Assembly (NCBI GenBank): GCA_000746015.1
Contig: JQKK01000019.1
Span: forward strand, 1 to 64,000
From: Lachnospiraceae bacterium MA2020
Lineage (GTDB): Bacteria > Bacillota > Clostridia > Lachnospirales > Lachnospiraceae
Length of the DNA stretch: 64,000 nt
Direction of reading: 5' to 3'
A program made the translations under genes and the position numbers. The notes beneath the pieces are model-generated. The model had not been told where the DNA came from, ran no database searches, and worked only from the letters and a program-made list of their open reading frames with translations. Numbering within the stretch: position 1 is the stretch's first letter; every line of letters begins with the position of its first letter. Below, in pieces: positions 22,720 through 33,900 of the stretch.

Positions 22720-25700
22720 ATGAGCGAGGAGAATATGGGGCCTCAGGAGGTTTTGGGGGAATTAAAGCCGACTGAGAATATTTCTAAAACGAAAATGTGG
22801 GAGAGAAAACTCTTGGATTTTAGTCTGAGAAATTCTCTGCTTAATTTCAGGGTTACAAAAAGTTCACTGCAGCTTTTGGCTACAGATCTTGGAATGTTGG
22901 AGGACAGACTTTCTGATGAAGAGGAGTTTAGCATAATTCCTGCAAAAGAAGATCTGGACATTCCGGCGCTTGAGAATAAGATCCATGAATTTGACATAGA
23001 AGATGAAAATATCAATTCTATAGTTGAAAAAGAATTTAATGATAATCATATCAGAACATTTCTTGATGAAGAGGAGCTTGAAAAGCATCTGAAGCACCTT
23101 CACCGAAGTGCCCGTACAAGTATGGAAGAAAATGGAGCTAATACTCTCTTTCTGGCACTTGGTTTCTTAGAGTGGTATGAAAACGAACGCTCTGAGAATA
23201 AGAGGTATGCTCCTATCGTTATGATCCCGGTGGACATAGTCAGAAATAATAAGACAAGAGGATATATACTGAGAAGCCGTCAGGAGGAAGCTCAGATAAA
23301 CATCACGCTCATTGAGTATCTGAAGCAGGATCATGGCATTGTGATAGATGGGCTTGATCCACTTCCGGAAGATGAGCATGGTATTGATCTTACAGCTATC
23401 TTCATACGTGTAATGAATGCGTGCGCAGAGAAAAAGGGATGGAAGATAGTCAATCTTGCCTTTGTAGGTCTCTTTTCATTTGGTCAGTTTGTGATGTGGA
23501 ATGACCTTCATAACAGGCTTGAGGAGATAGAAGCCAATAAGGTCGTTGCAAGTCTTATAAAGGGCTGTAAGCAGTGGGAATCTATAAAGAGCGACATTAC
23601 CGCATCAAATCTGGATGAAAGAGTGGCTCCGGATTCTATCGCCGTTCCTGTGAGCGCAGATTCCTCCCAGCTTCTAGCGGTAGTAGAAGCTTCAAGGGGA
23701 GAAAGTTTTGTGCTGCATGGACCTCCGGGAACAGGTAAGTCACAGACTATCACAAATATGATAGCGAATGCACTGTACAATGGTAAGTCGGTACTATTTG
23801 TTGCAGAAAAAATGGCTGCTTTGTCTGTAGTGCAAAAGAGACTGGAAAGAATCGGTCTTGGACCATTTTGTCTTGAGCTTCATTCAAATAAGACAAATAA
23901 GACAGCGGTACTTTCACAGCTTGAGAAAGCTCTTGAGGTAGGACGCAGCAATCCTCCGATCAGCTATCATGAGAGCGCGGACAGACTGAAAAAGATGCGC
24001 TCTGAGCTGAATAAGAGCATAGAGGCGCTTCATGTGAGACGCATGTGGGGCTGCTCTTTGTACGAAGCGATAGAAATATATGAAAAGTACAAGGACAGAA
24101 AAGGCGAAGTTGTCTTATCTGCAGAGACAATAGGTTCTGCAGATGAAGAAAAGATAAAAAAATGGAAAGATCTCCTTCATGATTTTGCCATAAGCGCAGA
24201 AACAGTGGGCGTTTATGCAGAGAGCCCTGTGAAGTGCTGCAGGAGAGTAGACTATTCACTTGAGACCAAGGAGAATGTAAGACTTGCAGCACAGGAGATA
24301 GTCGAGCTCAGCCGTGATGCTGAGGAAATATTTGCGCTATATTGTGCAGCGCTCAAAAAGACAGGGCTTGACCACAATGCACTAAAGTCTGAGATACTTA
24401 AAAATTTTGAGCCTTCAGTATTTGATATGGATGCAGCCAAAGCGAGAAAAGAATGGGGCAAGGCAAAAGTATCATGGTTTTTGCCAAAGATGCTGGGGCA
24501 GTCAAAGCTTATCAAGGAGCTCAGAGCACTGGCTAAAAATCAGGACTATGTTACTAAAGACAGCATAGAGAAGATTTATGCAGATCTTATAGATTTTAAT
24601 GATAAAAGAAAAATTATCACGAGTGTGCCTGATGAGCTGAGGGTTATACTCGGCAGCGCTTTTAAGGAACTCGATACGGACTGGGAGAATCTTATAAGCT
24701 CTGACAAGACTGGTGACGACTATGACAGATATCTTGAAAAGATAGGAAAATATGCATCAAAGGCAGCGGCATTTTTGAAAGAATATGACATTGATATGTC
24801 TGTGCATCAGCCGTCTGATATTGTATCTTCACTTAAGTCGATAGCAATGGATATCCTTGACAATCCGAGATCATTTAAGGATATCATTACATTTAATAAA
24901 GCAGCAAAAGCTTTGGCGGATGCAGGGCTTGGAGAAGTATGTGAGTGCTACAAGGCAGGAAAAACTACTGCGGCAAATGTTCAGGGTGCAGGACTGTGTG
25001 CGATCTATTATGGTATCATACTAAAAGTGACATCAACCGATCCGGCATGCAAGGAGTTTAGGGGCAAGCAGTATGATGATCTTTTGCTGCAGTTTAAGAA
25101 GCTCATAAGTGACTATCAGGAGCTTACTGTAAAAGAGCTTGTCGCAAAGCTTTCAGCAAATGTGCCTGTTTCTTCGGAATCAGATCCGGCTTCGTCGGAG
25201 ATTGGCATACTTAAAAAAGCTATCAAGAATAATGGACGAATGATGCCTGTAAGAAAGCTTTTCCAAAAGATCCCGGCATTGCTTCGCAAGCTGTGCCCAT
25301 GTATGCTGATGAGCCCGCTTTCTGTTGCGCAGTATATAGATACTTCATTCCCGAAGTTTGATCTTGTTGTTTTTGATGAGGCATCACAGCTTCCAACCAG
25401 TGAGGCGGTAGGAACTATAGCAAGGGGAGAGAATGTGATCGTAGTAGGCGATCCAAAGCAGCTCCCTCCTACAAGCTTCTTTACAGCAAATAAGATTGAT
25501 GATGAAAACTTTGAGGATGAAGACCTTGAGAGCCTGCTTGACGATTGTCTTGCAATATCCATGCCTGAGGAGCACTTAAAATGGCATTACCGTTCAAGGC
25601 ATGAGAGTCTGATAGCATACAGTAACATGAAGTACTATGAAGGTAAGCTCTATACTTTCCCTTCTCCAAAGGACAGAGTTTCAGAAGTACGGCTTGTACA

Positions 25701-26556
25701 GCTTGACGGTGTCTATGATAAGGGAAAGACCAAGCAGAATCGTGCAGAAGCAGAGGCTATCGTAAAAGACATCATTGAGAGACTAAGCGATGAAGAAAGA
25801 AGAAAAGACAGCATAGGAGTAGTTACGTTCAGTTCAGTACAGCAGACACTTATAGAAGATATGCTTACAGATGAGCTGGCTAAATATCCTGAGCTTGATG
25901 AATATGACAAGAATTCACCGGAACCTATAATTATCAAGAATCTTGAGAACGTACAGGGTGATGAAAGAGATGTTATTCTTTTCTCAGTAGGATATGGACC
26001 GGATGCGGAAGGAAAAGTTTCAATGAACTTTGGCCCGCTGAATAAGGATGGCGGCTGGAGACGACTCAATGTAGCTATCACAAGAGCTCGTAAGGCTATG
26101 ACGATATACAGCGTCTTAAGACCTGAGCAGATAGATCTCGACCGTACTCACTCGGAAGGTGTGGCAGGGCTGAAGGGCTTTTTGGAATTTGCCCGAAACG
26201 GCAAAAATCTTTCACTGCAGGGTAGCGAGAGTGTTGATGGAGAGAAGGATATACTTGTCAAAAGCATCGCAGAGCGCTTGAGGGAACGCGGCTACAGCGT
26301 AGATACCAATATCGGAACTTCAGCGTACAGAGTCGATATCGGAGTGATGGATCCCGAAGATAAGGATACATACATGCTCGGTATACTTATAGATGGCAAA
26401 AACTGTCACGCGGCTGATGGCGCATACGACAGATTTGTGTCTCCGGAGAGCGTGCTCAGGGGACTTGGATGGAAGATCAAACGTATATGGGCGCTCGACT
26501 GGCTCGATGACAGCGATGCGGTACTTGATACAATAGAGGCAGAAATAAGGAAGTAA
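22720..26556 (+). CDS. DUF4011-helicase-nuclease protein (Hhe-like)
   Basis: The 1278-residue protein has three parts. An N-terminal DUF4011-type region (WERKLLDFSLRNSLLNFRV, about 27-45) is followed by a split superfamily 1 helicase with Walker A GPPGTGKS (334-341), Walker B DEAS (886-889) and the late helicase motifs VVGDPKQLPPT and NVAITRAR. The C-terminus (about 1175-1278) is a nuclease-like domain of the MTES_1575/Vsr-related type: RERGYSVDTNIGTSAYRVDIGV, GILIDGKN, GWKIKRIWALDW. This order matches the antiphage protein Hhe described from prokaryotic defence screens, although family members can be larger. It lies alone between flagellar genes and a sugar operon, with no island marks. Defence is inferred from architecture only. 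Confidence 0.85.
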   Translation: MSEENMGPQEVLGELKPTENISKTKMWERKLLDFSLRNSLLNFRVTKSSLQLLATDLGMLEDRLSDEEEFSIIPAKEDLDIPALENKIHEFDIEDENINSIVEKEFNDNHIRTFLDEEELEKHLKHLHRSARTSMEENGANTLFLALGFLEWYENERSENKRYAPIVMIPVDIVRNNKTRGYILRSRQEEAQINITLIEYLKQDHGIVIDGLDPLPEDEHGIDLTAIFIRVMNACAEKKGWKIVNLAFVGLFSFGQFVMWNDLHNRLEEIEANKVVASLIKGCKQWESIKSDITASNLDERVAPDSIAVPVSADSSQLLAVVEASRGESFVLHGPPGTGKSQTITNMIANALYNGKSVLFVAEKMAALSVVQKRLERIGLGPFCLELHSNKTNKTAVLSQLEKALEVGRSNPPISYHESADRLKKMRSELNKSIEALHVRRMWGCSLYEAIEIYEKYKDRKGEVVLSAETIGSADEEKIKKWKDLLHDFAISAETVGVYAESPVKCCRRVDYSLETKENVRLAAQEIVELSRDAEEIFALYCAALKKTGLDHNALKSEILKNFEPSVFDMDAAKARKEWGKAKVSWFLPKMLGQSKLIKELRALAKNQDYVTKDSIEKIYADLIDFNDKRKIITSVPDELRVILGSAFKELDTDWENLISSDKTGDDYDRYLEKIGKYASKAAAFLKEYDIDMSVHQPSDIVSSLKSIAMDILDNPRSFKDIITFNKAAKALADAGLGEVCECYKAGKTTAANVQGAGLCAIYYGIILKVTSTDPACKEFRGKQYDDLLLQFKKLISDYQELTVKELVAKLSANVPVSSESDPASSEIGILKKAIKNNGRMMPVRKLFQKIPALLRKLCPCMLMSPLSVAQYIDTSFPKFDLVVFDEASQLPTSEAVGTIARGENVIVVGDPKQLPPTSFFTANKIDDENFEDEDLESLLDDCLAISMPEEHLKWHYRSRHESLIAYSNMKYYEGKLYTFPSPKDRVSEVRLVQLDGVYDKGKTKQNRAEAEAIVKDIIERLSDEERRKDSIGVVTFSSVQQTLIEDMLTDELAKYPELDEYDKNSPEPIIIKNLENVQGDERDVILFSVGYGPDAEGKVSMNFGPLNKDGGWRRLNVAITRARKAMTIYSVLRPEQIDLDRTHSEGVAGLKGFLEFARNGKNLSLQGSESVDGEKDILVKSIAERLRERGYSVDTNIGTSAYRVDIGVMDPEDKDTYMLGILIDGKNCHAADGAYDRFVSPESVLRGLGWKIKRIWALDWLDDSDAVLDTIEAEIRK

Positions 26557-26560
26557 GTTT

Positions 26561-27496
26561 ATGGCAAAATCAAAACACCCACTGGAATTCAGATACTATA
26601 CCATACCTGCAGGCGACTACGTGATGTCGCTTTTGGGAGAAGCGTGGGAGAGAGAGTATGGATTTGATACGGGAAATACATTGCACTTTCACAATTATTT
26701 GGAGATAGGTTACTGCTACAATGGCAGCGGGCGTTTTGTATTTGAAGACGAAACTCTGAGATATACCGGAGGTATGTTCACCATCATCCCTGCATATATC
26801 CCCCACACAACAATCTCTGATCCGGGGCATATATGTAAGTGGGAGTTTCTTTACATTGATATGGACGAATTTATAAAGAAAAGGATGCAGATGAACAGTG
26901 TATTCGGAGAGCATGTGATCAGTGCCATAAACAAAAGGGGCAGGCTTTTAGCGGCTGATAATAATAAAAGGCTTGATAGTATAATCCGTTTAATAATTGA
27001 AGAATGCAGGGAAGAAAGACCTTATTTTAAGGAAAGCGTCAATGGTCAGGTATATTCATTTGTTATAGAGCTTTTGAGACTTGAAGGAGAGTACAGCCAG
27101 AAAAGTCTTGATACGAAGGCAAATGAGACCATCAAGACGGTCTTCATGTATGTAAAAGACCATATGCATGAGGATATAAAGGTTGCCGATATGGCAGGTG
27201 CATGCGGACTTAGCGAGACTCATTTCAGACGCAGTTTTGAAAGCGCTATGAATATGAAGCCTGCAGACTACGTAAACTATGTAAGAGTTGATGAGGCCTG
27301 CAGGCTTATAAGCACGAAGGAACTGTCGATGGAAGAAATAGCGATCAGAGTCGGATTTCAGTCACAATCGACCTTCAATCGCAACTTTAAGCGCATTACA
27401 CATATGACACCTTATCAGTGGAAACTTGATGCGCGCAATAATAATCATGAATTTCCGGCATATGGAATTTCTGCATTGCAGGGCTGGAGGTTCTGA
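26561..27496 (+). CDS. AraC-family transcriptional regulator of the sugar operon
   Basis: The 311-residue protein has an N-terminal cupin sensor (about 20-110; LHFHNYLEIGYCYNGSGRF, MFTIIPAYIPHTT). The C-terminal double helix-turn-helix of AraC type (about 198-295) contains VADMAGACGLSETHFRRSFE and MEEIAIRVGFQSQSTFNRNFKR. It begins four bases after the helicase gene but probably serves the divergent-looking downstream unit. The ABC importer and beta-galactosidase start 225 bases later. By family analogy it binds a galactoside or other sugar and activates that operon. Confidence 0.88.
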   Translation: MAKSKHPLEFRYYTIPAGDYVMSLLGEAWEREYGFDTGNTLHFHNYLEIGYCYNGSGRFVFEDETLRYTGGMFTIIPAYIPHTTISDPGHICKWEFLYIDMDEFIKKRMQMNSVFGEHVISAINKRGRLLAADNNKRLDSIIRLIIEECREERPYFKESVNGQVYSFVIELLRLEGEYSQKSLDTKANETIKTVFMYVKDHMHEDIKVADMAGACGLSETHFRRSFESAMNMKPADYVNYVRVDEACRLISTKELSMEEIAIRVGFQSQSTFNRNFKRITHMTPYQWKLDARNNNHEFPAYGISALQGWRF

Positions 27497-27619
27497 TTAT
27501 ACAACATGCACAATAAAATGTGTCGATTATCGTTTTCGAAAAGTATTACAAACGGAAACAATGGTCGAATTTGCAAAAATATCATAACAAAATAGTCAAA
27601 ATATAAATCCTCTTTAGTA

Positions 27620-27661
27620 TATAATGCATATATCACAAGAACGGAACAATGAAGGGTTCCG
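27620..27661 (+). promoter_or_regulatory. -10 box and leader hairpin before the ABC operon
   Basis: TATAAT is at 27620-27625 without a good -35, as expected if an AraC-type activator is needed. A leader hairpin follows, CGGAAC (27642-27647) with GTTCCG (27656-27661). The AT-rich stretch 27497-27619 presumably holds activator sites. Confidence 0.4.
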
Positions 27662-27721
27662 GATGTATGGTAAGGACGTATAAGTCGTTTACTATATGCA
27701 TGTATTAAGGAGGATTTTTTT

Positions 27722-29095
27722 ATGAGAAGGAAAATTGTTTCTGCAGTTTTAGCGGTAGCTATGGTTACAACAATGCTTGCAGGATGCGGATCTGGTGCAT
27801 CTTCATCAGGAGATAGCGCAGCATCAAGTGCTCCGGCAGCAGATGCAGGTGCAAAAGAGGCAGGTTCTGAGGCAGCAGGTGATACAGCAGGAGCTGATGG
27901 ACATACTCTTTCTGTATATGCATGGGACAAGAGCTTCAATATCCCGGCACTTGAGGCAGCAGAGGCTGACTACCAGAAAAATGTAGATCCTGATTTCAAA
28001 CTTAATATAATCGAGCAGTCACAGTCATCAGACGTTGAGAACGCTGTAACAATGGCAGCTTCAGCAGGTGACTACACAACACTTCCTGATATCGTTCTTT
28101 TCCAGGATCACTACATCCAGAAGTTCGTAGCTGATTATCCGGATGCATGGCAGGATGTAAATGATGCAGATGTCAACTGGGACGATTTCTCAAAGGAAAA
28201 GCTTTCATACTCAACAATTGATGGTAAGCATTATGGCTTCCCTGTAGATAACGGAACAGTAATCTTCGCATACAGAACAGACATCCTTGAAGAGTGCGGC
28301 TATACACTTGATGATGTAACAGGTATCTCTTGGGATAAGTTTGACGAGATCGGTAAGAAAGTACAGGAAAAGACAGGCAAGTACCTCCTTTCAATGGACG
28401 GTGACGGAAATGACCTTATCTACATGATGATGCAGGCTGAAGGTCAGTCACAGTTTAAGGATGGCAAGCCATCTATCACAGATAATGAGACACTTAAGAA
28501 GGTTGTAGAGACAATCGTTAAGCTTGCAAATGACAAGGTTCTCTACCTTGCAAATGACTGGTCAGACTACACAGATCAGACAATCGTAGGCGACATGGTT
28601 GCAGGTGTTATGAATGGTAACTGGATCATCCCAACAATCAAGCAGGTTGGTGACAACAACGGTAAGTGGGAGATCACAACAATGCCAACACTTAACGGCG
28701 GCGATGGTTATGCTTCAAACGGTGGTTCTTCACTTTACATTACAGGTAACTGCAAGAACGTAGATCTTGCTAAGGACTTTCTCGCAAAGACATTCGGCGG
28801 AAGCAAGGAGACATATGACGCAGCTCTTACAAACGGTGGTGTTATCACAACATGCATCAGCGCAGGCGAGTCAGATGTATATAAGCAGGGCATTGAGTAC
28901 TTCAACAACCAGCCAATCTACTCAAAGATCGTAGAAATGGGCGCAAATGTTCCTGTAGTTGAGCAGAACGACTATCACTACAGAGCACGTGCATATCTTG
29001 CAGCAGCTATCATCAACATCATCAACGGATCAGACGTTGATACAGAGCTTAAGAATGCTGAAGACCAGCTTAAGTTCGAAATGGGCATCGAATAA
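27722..29095 (+). CDS. sugar ABC transporter substrate-binding lipoprotein
   Basis: The 457-residue lipoprotein has a signal peptide ending in the lipobox LAGC (C22), then a serine/alanine-rich tether and a family 1 solute-binding fold (HTLSVYAWDKSFN, DIVLFQDHYIQKF, YGFPVDNGTVIFAYRTDILEE). It captures an oligosaccharide or sugar outside the membrane and delivers it to the two permeases downstream. A very strong AAGGAGG precedes ATG 27722. Codon use is markedly biased to a few codons, which fits high expression. Confidence 0.93.
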   Translation: MRRKIVSAVLAVAMVTTMLAGCGSGASSSGDSAASSAPAADAGAKEAGSEAAGDTAGADGHTLSVYAWDKSFNIPALEAAEADYQKNVDPDFKLNIIEQSQSSDVENAVTMAASAGDYTTLPDIVLFQDHYIQKFVADYPDAWQDVNDADVNWDDFSKEKLSYSTIDGKHYGFPVDNGTVIFAYRTDILEECGYTLDDVTGISWDKFDEIGKKVQEKTGKYLLSMDGDGNDLIYMMMQAEGQSQFKDGKPSITDNETLKKVVETIVKLANDKVLYLANDWSDYTDQTIVGDMVAGVMNGNWIIPTIKQVGDNNGKWEITTMPTLNGGDGYASNGGSSLYITGNCKNVDLAKDFLAKTFGGSKETYDAALTNGGVITTCISAGESDVYKQGIEYFNNQPIYSKIVEMGANVPVVEQNDYHYRARAYLAAAIINIINGSDVDTELKNAEDQLKFEMGIE

Positions 29096-29113
29096 TACAT
29101 AAGAAACTATCAG

Positions 29114-29145
29114 GGGAATCGGTATAGATTGCCGGTTCCCTTTTT
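29114..29145 (+). terminator. intra-operon terminator/attenuator after the binding protein
   Basis: GGGAATCGG (29114-29122) pairs with CCGGTTCCC (29132-29140), then TTTTT. Partial read-through would let the binding protein exceed the permeases, as is common for ABC importers. Confidence 0.8.
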
Positions 29146-29183
29146 ATACCTAAATTATCTATGTTAAACGGAGGGTAAGAATC

Positions 29184-30077
29184 GTGAATAAGAAAGGATT
29201 AACCGTTACGGGAAAGCAGCGTATTGCCGGATGGACATTCCTTACGCCTGCCAGTCTCCTGATCTTTGTTTTAAGCTTTTATCCAATGATACAAGCATTT
29301 CTTATATCATTTAAGACAGGCTCAAGCGCAAATATGAAATGGGCTCCATTGTTATTTAACTACAAGAGAATGTTCGCTGATAAGCTATTTTTGCGTTCGG
29401 TAGGAAATACATTCCTTTATCTAATCATACAGGTTCCTATAATGCTGATACTTGCTATCCTTTTGGCACAGATACTGAACAATAAGGATATTAAGTTCAG
29501 AGGACTTTTCAGAACAATGGTATTTTTGCCATGTGCAACTTCACTTGTTTCATATGCTTTGATCTTTAAGTCACTTTTTGCTACACAGGGACTTATCAAT
29601 CAGATCCTTCAGAATATCGGACTTACACATGAAAATATCAATTTCCTCGGTACTCCGGGCACAGCAAAGGTTGTCATCATACTTGCACTGCTCTGGAGAT
29701 GGACAGGCTACAACATGGTATTTTATCTCGCAGGACTGCAGAATATCGAATATCAGGTATACGAGGCTGCAAAGATCGATGGTGCAAATGCATGGGAGAC
29801 ATTCTGGAAGATCACAGTGCCGCTTCTTAAGCCTACTATTATCATGACATTCATCATGTCGATCAATGGTACACTTCAGCTCTTTGATGAGTCAGTCAAC
29901 CTGACAAGCGGAGGACCTGCAAATTCAACTATCACAATGTCACATTATATTTACAACAATTCATTTGGACAGGGTGTGGCAAACTTTGGATATGCATCAG
30001 CAATGTCATTCTTCGTATTCATTCTTGTTGCAATCCTTGCATTCATCAATTTGAAGGTAGGTGATACTCGTGACTAA
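29184..30077 (+). CDS. sugar ABC transporter permease (MalF/LacF-like)
   Basis: The 297-residue protein has six membrane segments. The EAA loop that docks the ATPase is EAAKIDGANAWETFWKITVPLL (residues about 192-213). The start is GTG 29184 with GGAGGG well placed. It pairs with the next permease to form the membrane channel of the importer. The operon has no ATPase gene, so a shared MsmK/MalK-type ATPase elsewhere probably powers it. Confidence 0.92.
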   Translation: MNKKGLTVTGKQRIAGWTFLTPASLLIFVLSFYPMIQAFLISFKTGSSANMKWAPLLFNYKRMFADKLFLRSVGNTFLYLIIQVPIMLILAILLAQILNNKDIKFRGLFRTMVFLPCATSLVSYALIFKSLFATQGLINQILQNIGLTHENINFLGTPGTAKVVIILALLWRWTGYNMVFYLAGLQNIEYQVYEAAKIDGANAWETFWKITVPLLKPTIIMTFIMSINGTLQLFDESVNLTSGGPANSTITMSHYIYNNSFGQGVANFGYASAMSFFVFILVAILAFINLKVGDTRD

Positions 30078-30897
30078 GAAAAATCATTCATATATACAGC
30101 GTAGGCTCATACCAAGTTATATCTTTCTTATAATCGTATCTTTCATCTCGGTATTTCCATTTTACTGGATGATATCTGCAGCTACTAATACTACTGTAGA
30201 AGTTGCAAGAGGAAAGCTTACTATAGGTACTCATGCGCTTGAAAACTTCCAGCATCTGCTGGCAAACCAGAACCTCTGGGGCACAATGGGAAATTCATTT
30301 TTCTATGCGATAGTACAGACTATCCTCTGCCTCATCATCTGCTCACTTGCAGGATATGGTTTTGAGCTTTATCACGATGCAGGCAAGGACAGACTTTTTG
30401 CAGTGCTTCTGCTTGCAATGATGGTTCCACAGGTAGCAACAATGATACCTCTTTTCAGAATGATATCACAGGCACACCTGCTCAACTCAGTATGGGCTTT
30501 CATACTTCCATCAATTTCAACACCATTCATGATAATGATGTTCAGACAGAACTCACGTAACTTCCCGGTTGCTATCATGGAGTCTGCAAGAATTGACGGA
30601 CTTAATGAGTTTCAGATCTTTGTTTCAATGTATGTGCCGATAATGAAGTCAACTTATGCGGCTGCAACTGTTGTTACATTCATGAACGCATGGAATTCAT
30701 ACATGTGGCCAAAGGTAGTAATGACTGATAACAGAGCACAGACAATGCCAATGCTTATAGCAAACCTTGCATCAGGATATACAACAGACTACGGTATGCT
30801 GATGATGGGCGTACTTTTCTGCTCAGTACCTACAATGCTTATATTCTTCTTCTTACAGAAGAGCTTCGCAGAGGGTCTGACAGGAGCTGTGAAATAA
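30070..30897 (+). CDS. sugar ABC transporter permease (MalG/LacG-like)
   Basis: This permease of about 275 residues has six membrane segments and an EAA-type loop (ESARIDGLNEFQIFVSMYVPIM). The start is taken as GTG 30070, overlapping the stop of the previous gene by eight bases. GTG 30061 is an alternative but leaves no space for AGGTAGG. It is the partner of the MalF-like permease. The end FLQKSFAEGLTGAVK is typical for MalG-type proteins. Confidence 0.92.
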   Translation: MTKKNHSYIQRRLIPSYIFLIIVSFISVFPFYWMISAATNTTVEVARGKLTIGTHALENFQHLLANQNLWGTMGNSFFYAIVQTILCLIICSLAGYGFELYHDAGKDRLFAVLLLAMMVPQVATMIPLFRMISQAHLLNSVWAFILPSISTPFMIMMFRQNSRNFPVAIMESARIDGLNEFQIFVSMYVPIMKSTYAAATVVTFMNAWNSYMWPKVVMTDNRAQTMPMLIANLASGYTTDYGMLMMGVLFCSVPTMLIFFFLQKSFAEGLTGAVK

Positions 30898-30910
30898 GGG
30901 GGGTAGTTCG

Positions 30911-33900
30911 GTGAAGAACTTTGATTACGATATTATAAAGAATCCTGAAATTTTCCAGCAAAACAGGATGGAAGCACACTCAGACCATGAGTGGTATTCA
31001 AATGACACAAAGACAGCAGAAGGAGTTTCGGACTTTAAGTATTTCTTAAACGGTATATGGAAGTTCAACTATGCAACAAACATTGAACTTGCTCCGAAAA
31101 ACTTCTATGAAGGAACATATGATGTGACCGGCTGGGATGATATCCCGGTTCCGGCGCACATACAGATGCAGGGATATGGAGCTCCTCAGTATGCAAATAC
31201 CGAGTACCCTTGGGAAGGACATGAGGAAGTTATGCCGGGTGAGATCCCGACAAGATTTAATCCGGTTGCAAGCTATGTAAAATTTTTTAATGTCCCGGAA
31301 TTTATGAAAAAGCGTCCGGTATATATCTCATTTCAGGGAGCAGAGAGCGCTATCGCTGTATGGCTCAATGGCAAATATGTTGGATACAGTGAGGACAGCT
31401 TTACACCTTCAGAGTTTGACTTAACTCCTTACATCGTATCCGGTGAGAATAAACTTGCCGTGCAGGTATTCAGATTCAGCGCGGGCAGCTGGTGCGAGGA
31501 TCAGGATTTCTTCAGATTCTCCGGAATCTTTAGAGATGTGTACCTTTATACAGTTCCGGATGTCCATGTGAGAGATCTCAGGATAAGCACACTTCTCGAT
31601 GATGAGTACAAAAATGCAGATCTCGTGGTAGATATGAAGGGCACTGCAAAGGGCTCATACAAGATGGAGCTTTTGGATGGCGACGAAGATCTTGTGATAT
31701 CGGGATCGGGTGCGCTTGACAGTGATACACATATCTCCATACCGGTTGAGGAGCCGGAGCTTTGGAGCGCAGAGAAGCCTTATCTTTATACACTTCTTAT
31801 CAGAGTTTATGATGAGAAAGGCAAAGAGCAGGAAGTAATATCTGAGAGGGTAGGCTTCCGCAGATTCGAGCTTAAAAACAAGGTAATGCATATTAATGGT
31901 AAGCGCATTATCTTCAAGGGTGCAAACCGTCATGAATTTTGCGCACAGTCCGGTCGTGTACTTCCGGCTGAGTATATCGTAAAAGACCTTGAGACCATGA
32001 AGCGCAACAATATCAATGCAATAAGGACAAGCCACTATCCTAATCAGCCAGTATTTTATCGTCTTTGCGATGAGTATGGCTTCTATGTAATTGACGAGAC
32101 AAACATGGAAACTCACGCTACATGGGATGCAATACTTAAAGGATATGAAGATTTGTCATTTGCACTGCCGGGTGACAGAAAAGAGTACCTTGGAATGGTG
32201 CTTGACCGCGCAAAGTCTATGTTTGAGCGTGATAAGAATCACACCTGCATACTTATATGGTCACTCGGAAATGAATCTTATGGCGGAAAGGATGTCCTTG
32301 AGATGTCAAAATTCTTCCATAAGTCTGATGCAACAAGGCTTGTACACTACGAGGGTGTATGGTGGGATAAGCGCCATCCGGAGTCTACAGACATAGAAAG
32401 TACTATGTATCGTCCGGTGGATGAGATAAGAGAAGTCATCAAGACACTAGACAGACCTTATATCAGCTGCGAGTACGCACATGCGATGGGTAATTCTATC
32501 GGCGCGATCTCAAAATATACAAAGCTTGCCGAGGAAGAGGAGCTCTATCAGGGCGGATTTATCTGGGACTACATCGATCAGTCCATCACGACACGCGACC
32601 GCAACGGAGTAGAGTATCAGGGCTATGGCGGAGACTTTGGCGACAGACCTTGTGACTACGATTTCAGCGGAAACGGTCTTGTGTACGGTGATACAAGAGA
32701 GCCTTCACCAAAGATGCAGGAAGTAAAGAGCGTATATCAGAACATCGATGTAACCTTTAGCGAGGGCAAATTTAAGGTAAAAAATAAGAATTTGTTTACC
32801 AATACCGATGAGTATGACTGTGTAGTATCTCTTGAAAAAGAGGGCGAGCTTATCGAGCAGGTATTTGATATGCTTGAGGTAGAGCCGCTTTCAGAGGCAG
32901 AGTTTGACATTCCTTTTGAAATACCGGATGATGCAGAGTATACAGTTACAGTATCATTTGTGCTTCGCGACAGCACCATATGGGCTGAGGAAGGCCATGA
33001 GGTAGCGTGGGGACAGCAGGTATATGGTAAGTTCAGACTTCCGGAAGTAAGCCATGAAAAGCTCACAGTCAGCAAGTGCTGGAATGTTATAGGTGTGAGA
33101 GGCAATTCATTTGAAGTACTTTTCTCCAAGCTTATCGGTGGTATCGCATCATATAAGTACGGCGGCAAAGAGATGCTTGCAGCTGCACCTAAGCCTAATT
33201 TCTGGAGAGCTATGACACAAAATGACATAGCTAATCAGCTTGCAGTAAGAGCGGGTCAGTGGAAGATAGCAAGTATGTACGCTTCACACAAATATGAGCA
33301 TGGACGTAAAGGCACAGAGCCTACTGTAGAAGAAAAGAAAGACAGCGTAGTAGTGACATTTACTTATCACTTACCTGTGAGACCTGCTACAGACTGTACA
33401 GTATCATACGAAGTCTTTGGAGACGGAAGGATCAAGTGTACATTAGATATGCCTGCTTCAAGTGAAGTTGGAGAGCTTCCTGCATTTGGAATGATCTTCC
33501 CGCTTGATGCCGAGTTTGACCATGTAGAGTGGTACGGACTTGGTCCGGATGAGACATATGCTGACAGAAATCATGCCAAGCTTGGTTTATATTCAAATTT
33601 GGTTTCTGAAAATATGGCACGATATCTTGTTCCGCAGGAGACTGGCAATAAGGAAAATGTAAGATATGCCGCAGTTACAAATGCCAGCGGCAGAGGACTT
33701 GAGTTTGTGTGTGACGGAGATACTTTTGGTTTTTCCGCACTTCCATATTCACCACATGAGCTTGATAATGCATTTCACCCAAATGAGCTTCCATCAAGCC
33801 TCAAAACGTGGGTAAGAGTAGGCAGTCAGATGGGAGTAGGAGGCGACGATACCTGGGGCGCACTGACTCACAAAGAGTTCCTGCTTAAAAATGATAAGCC

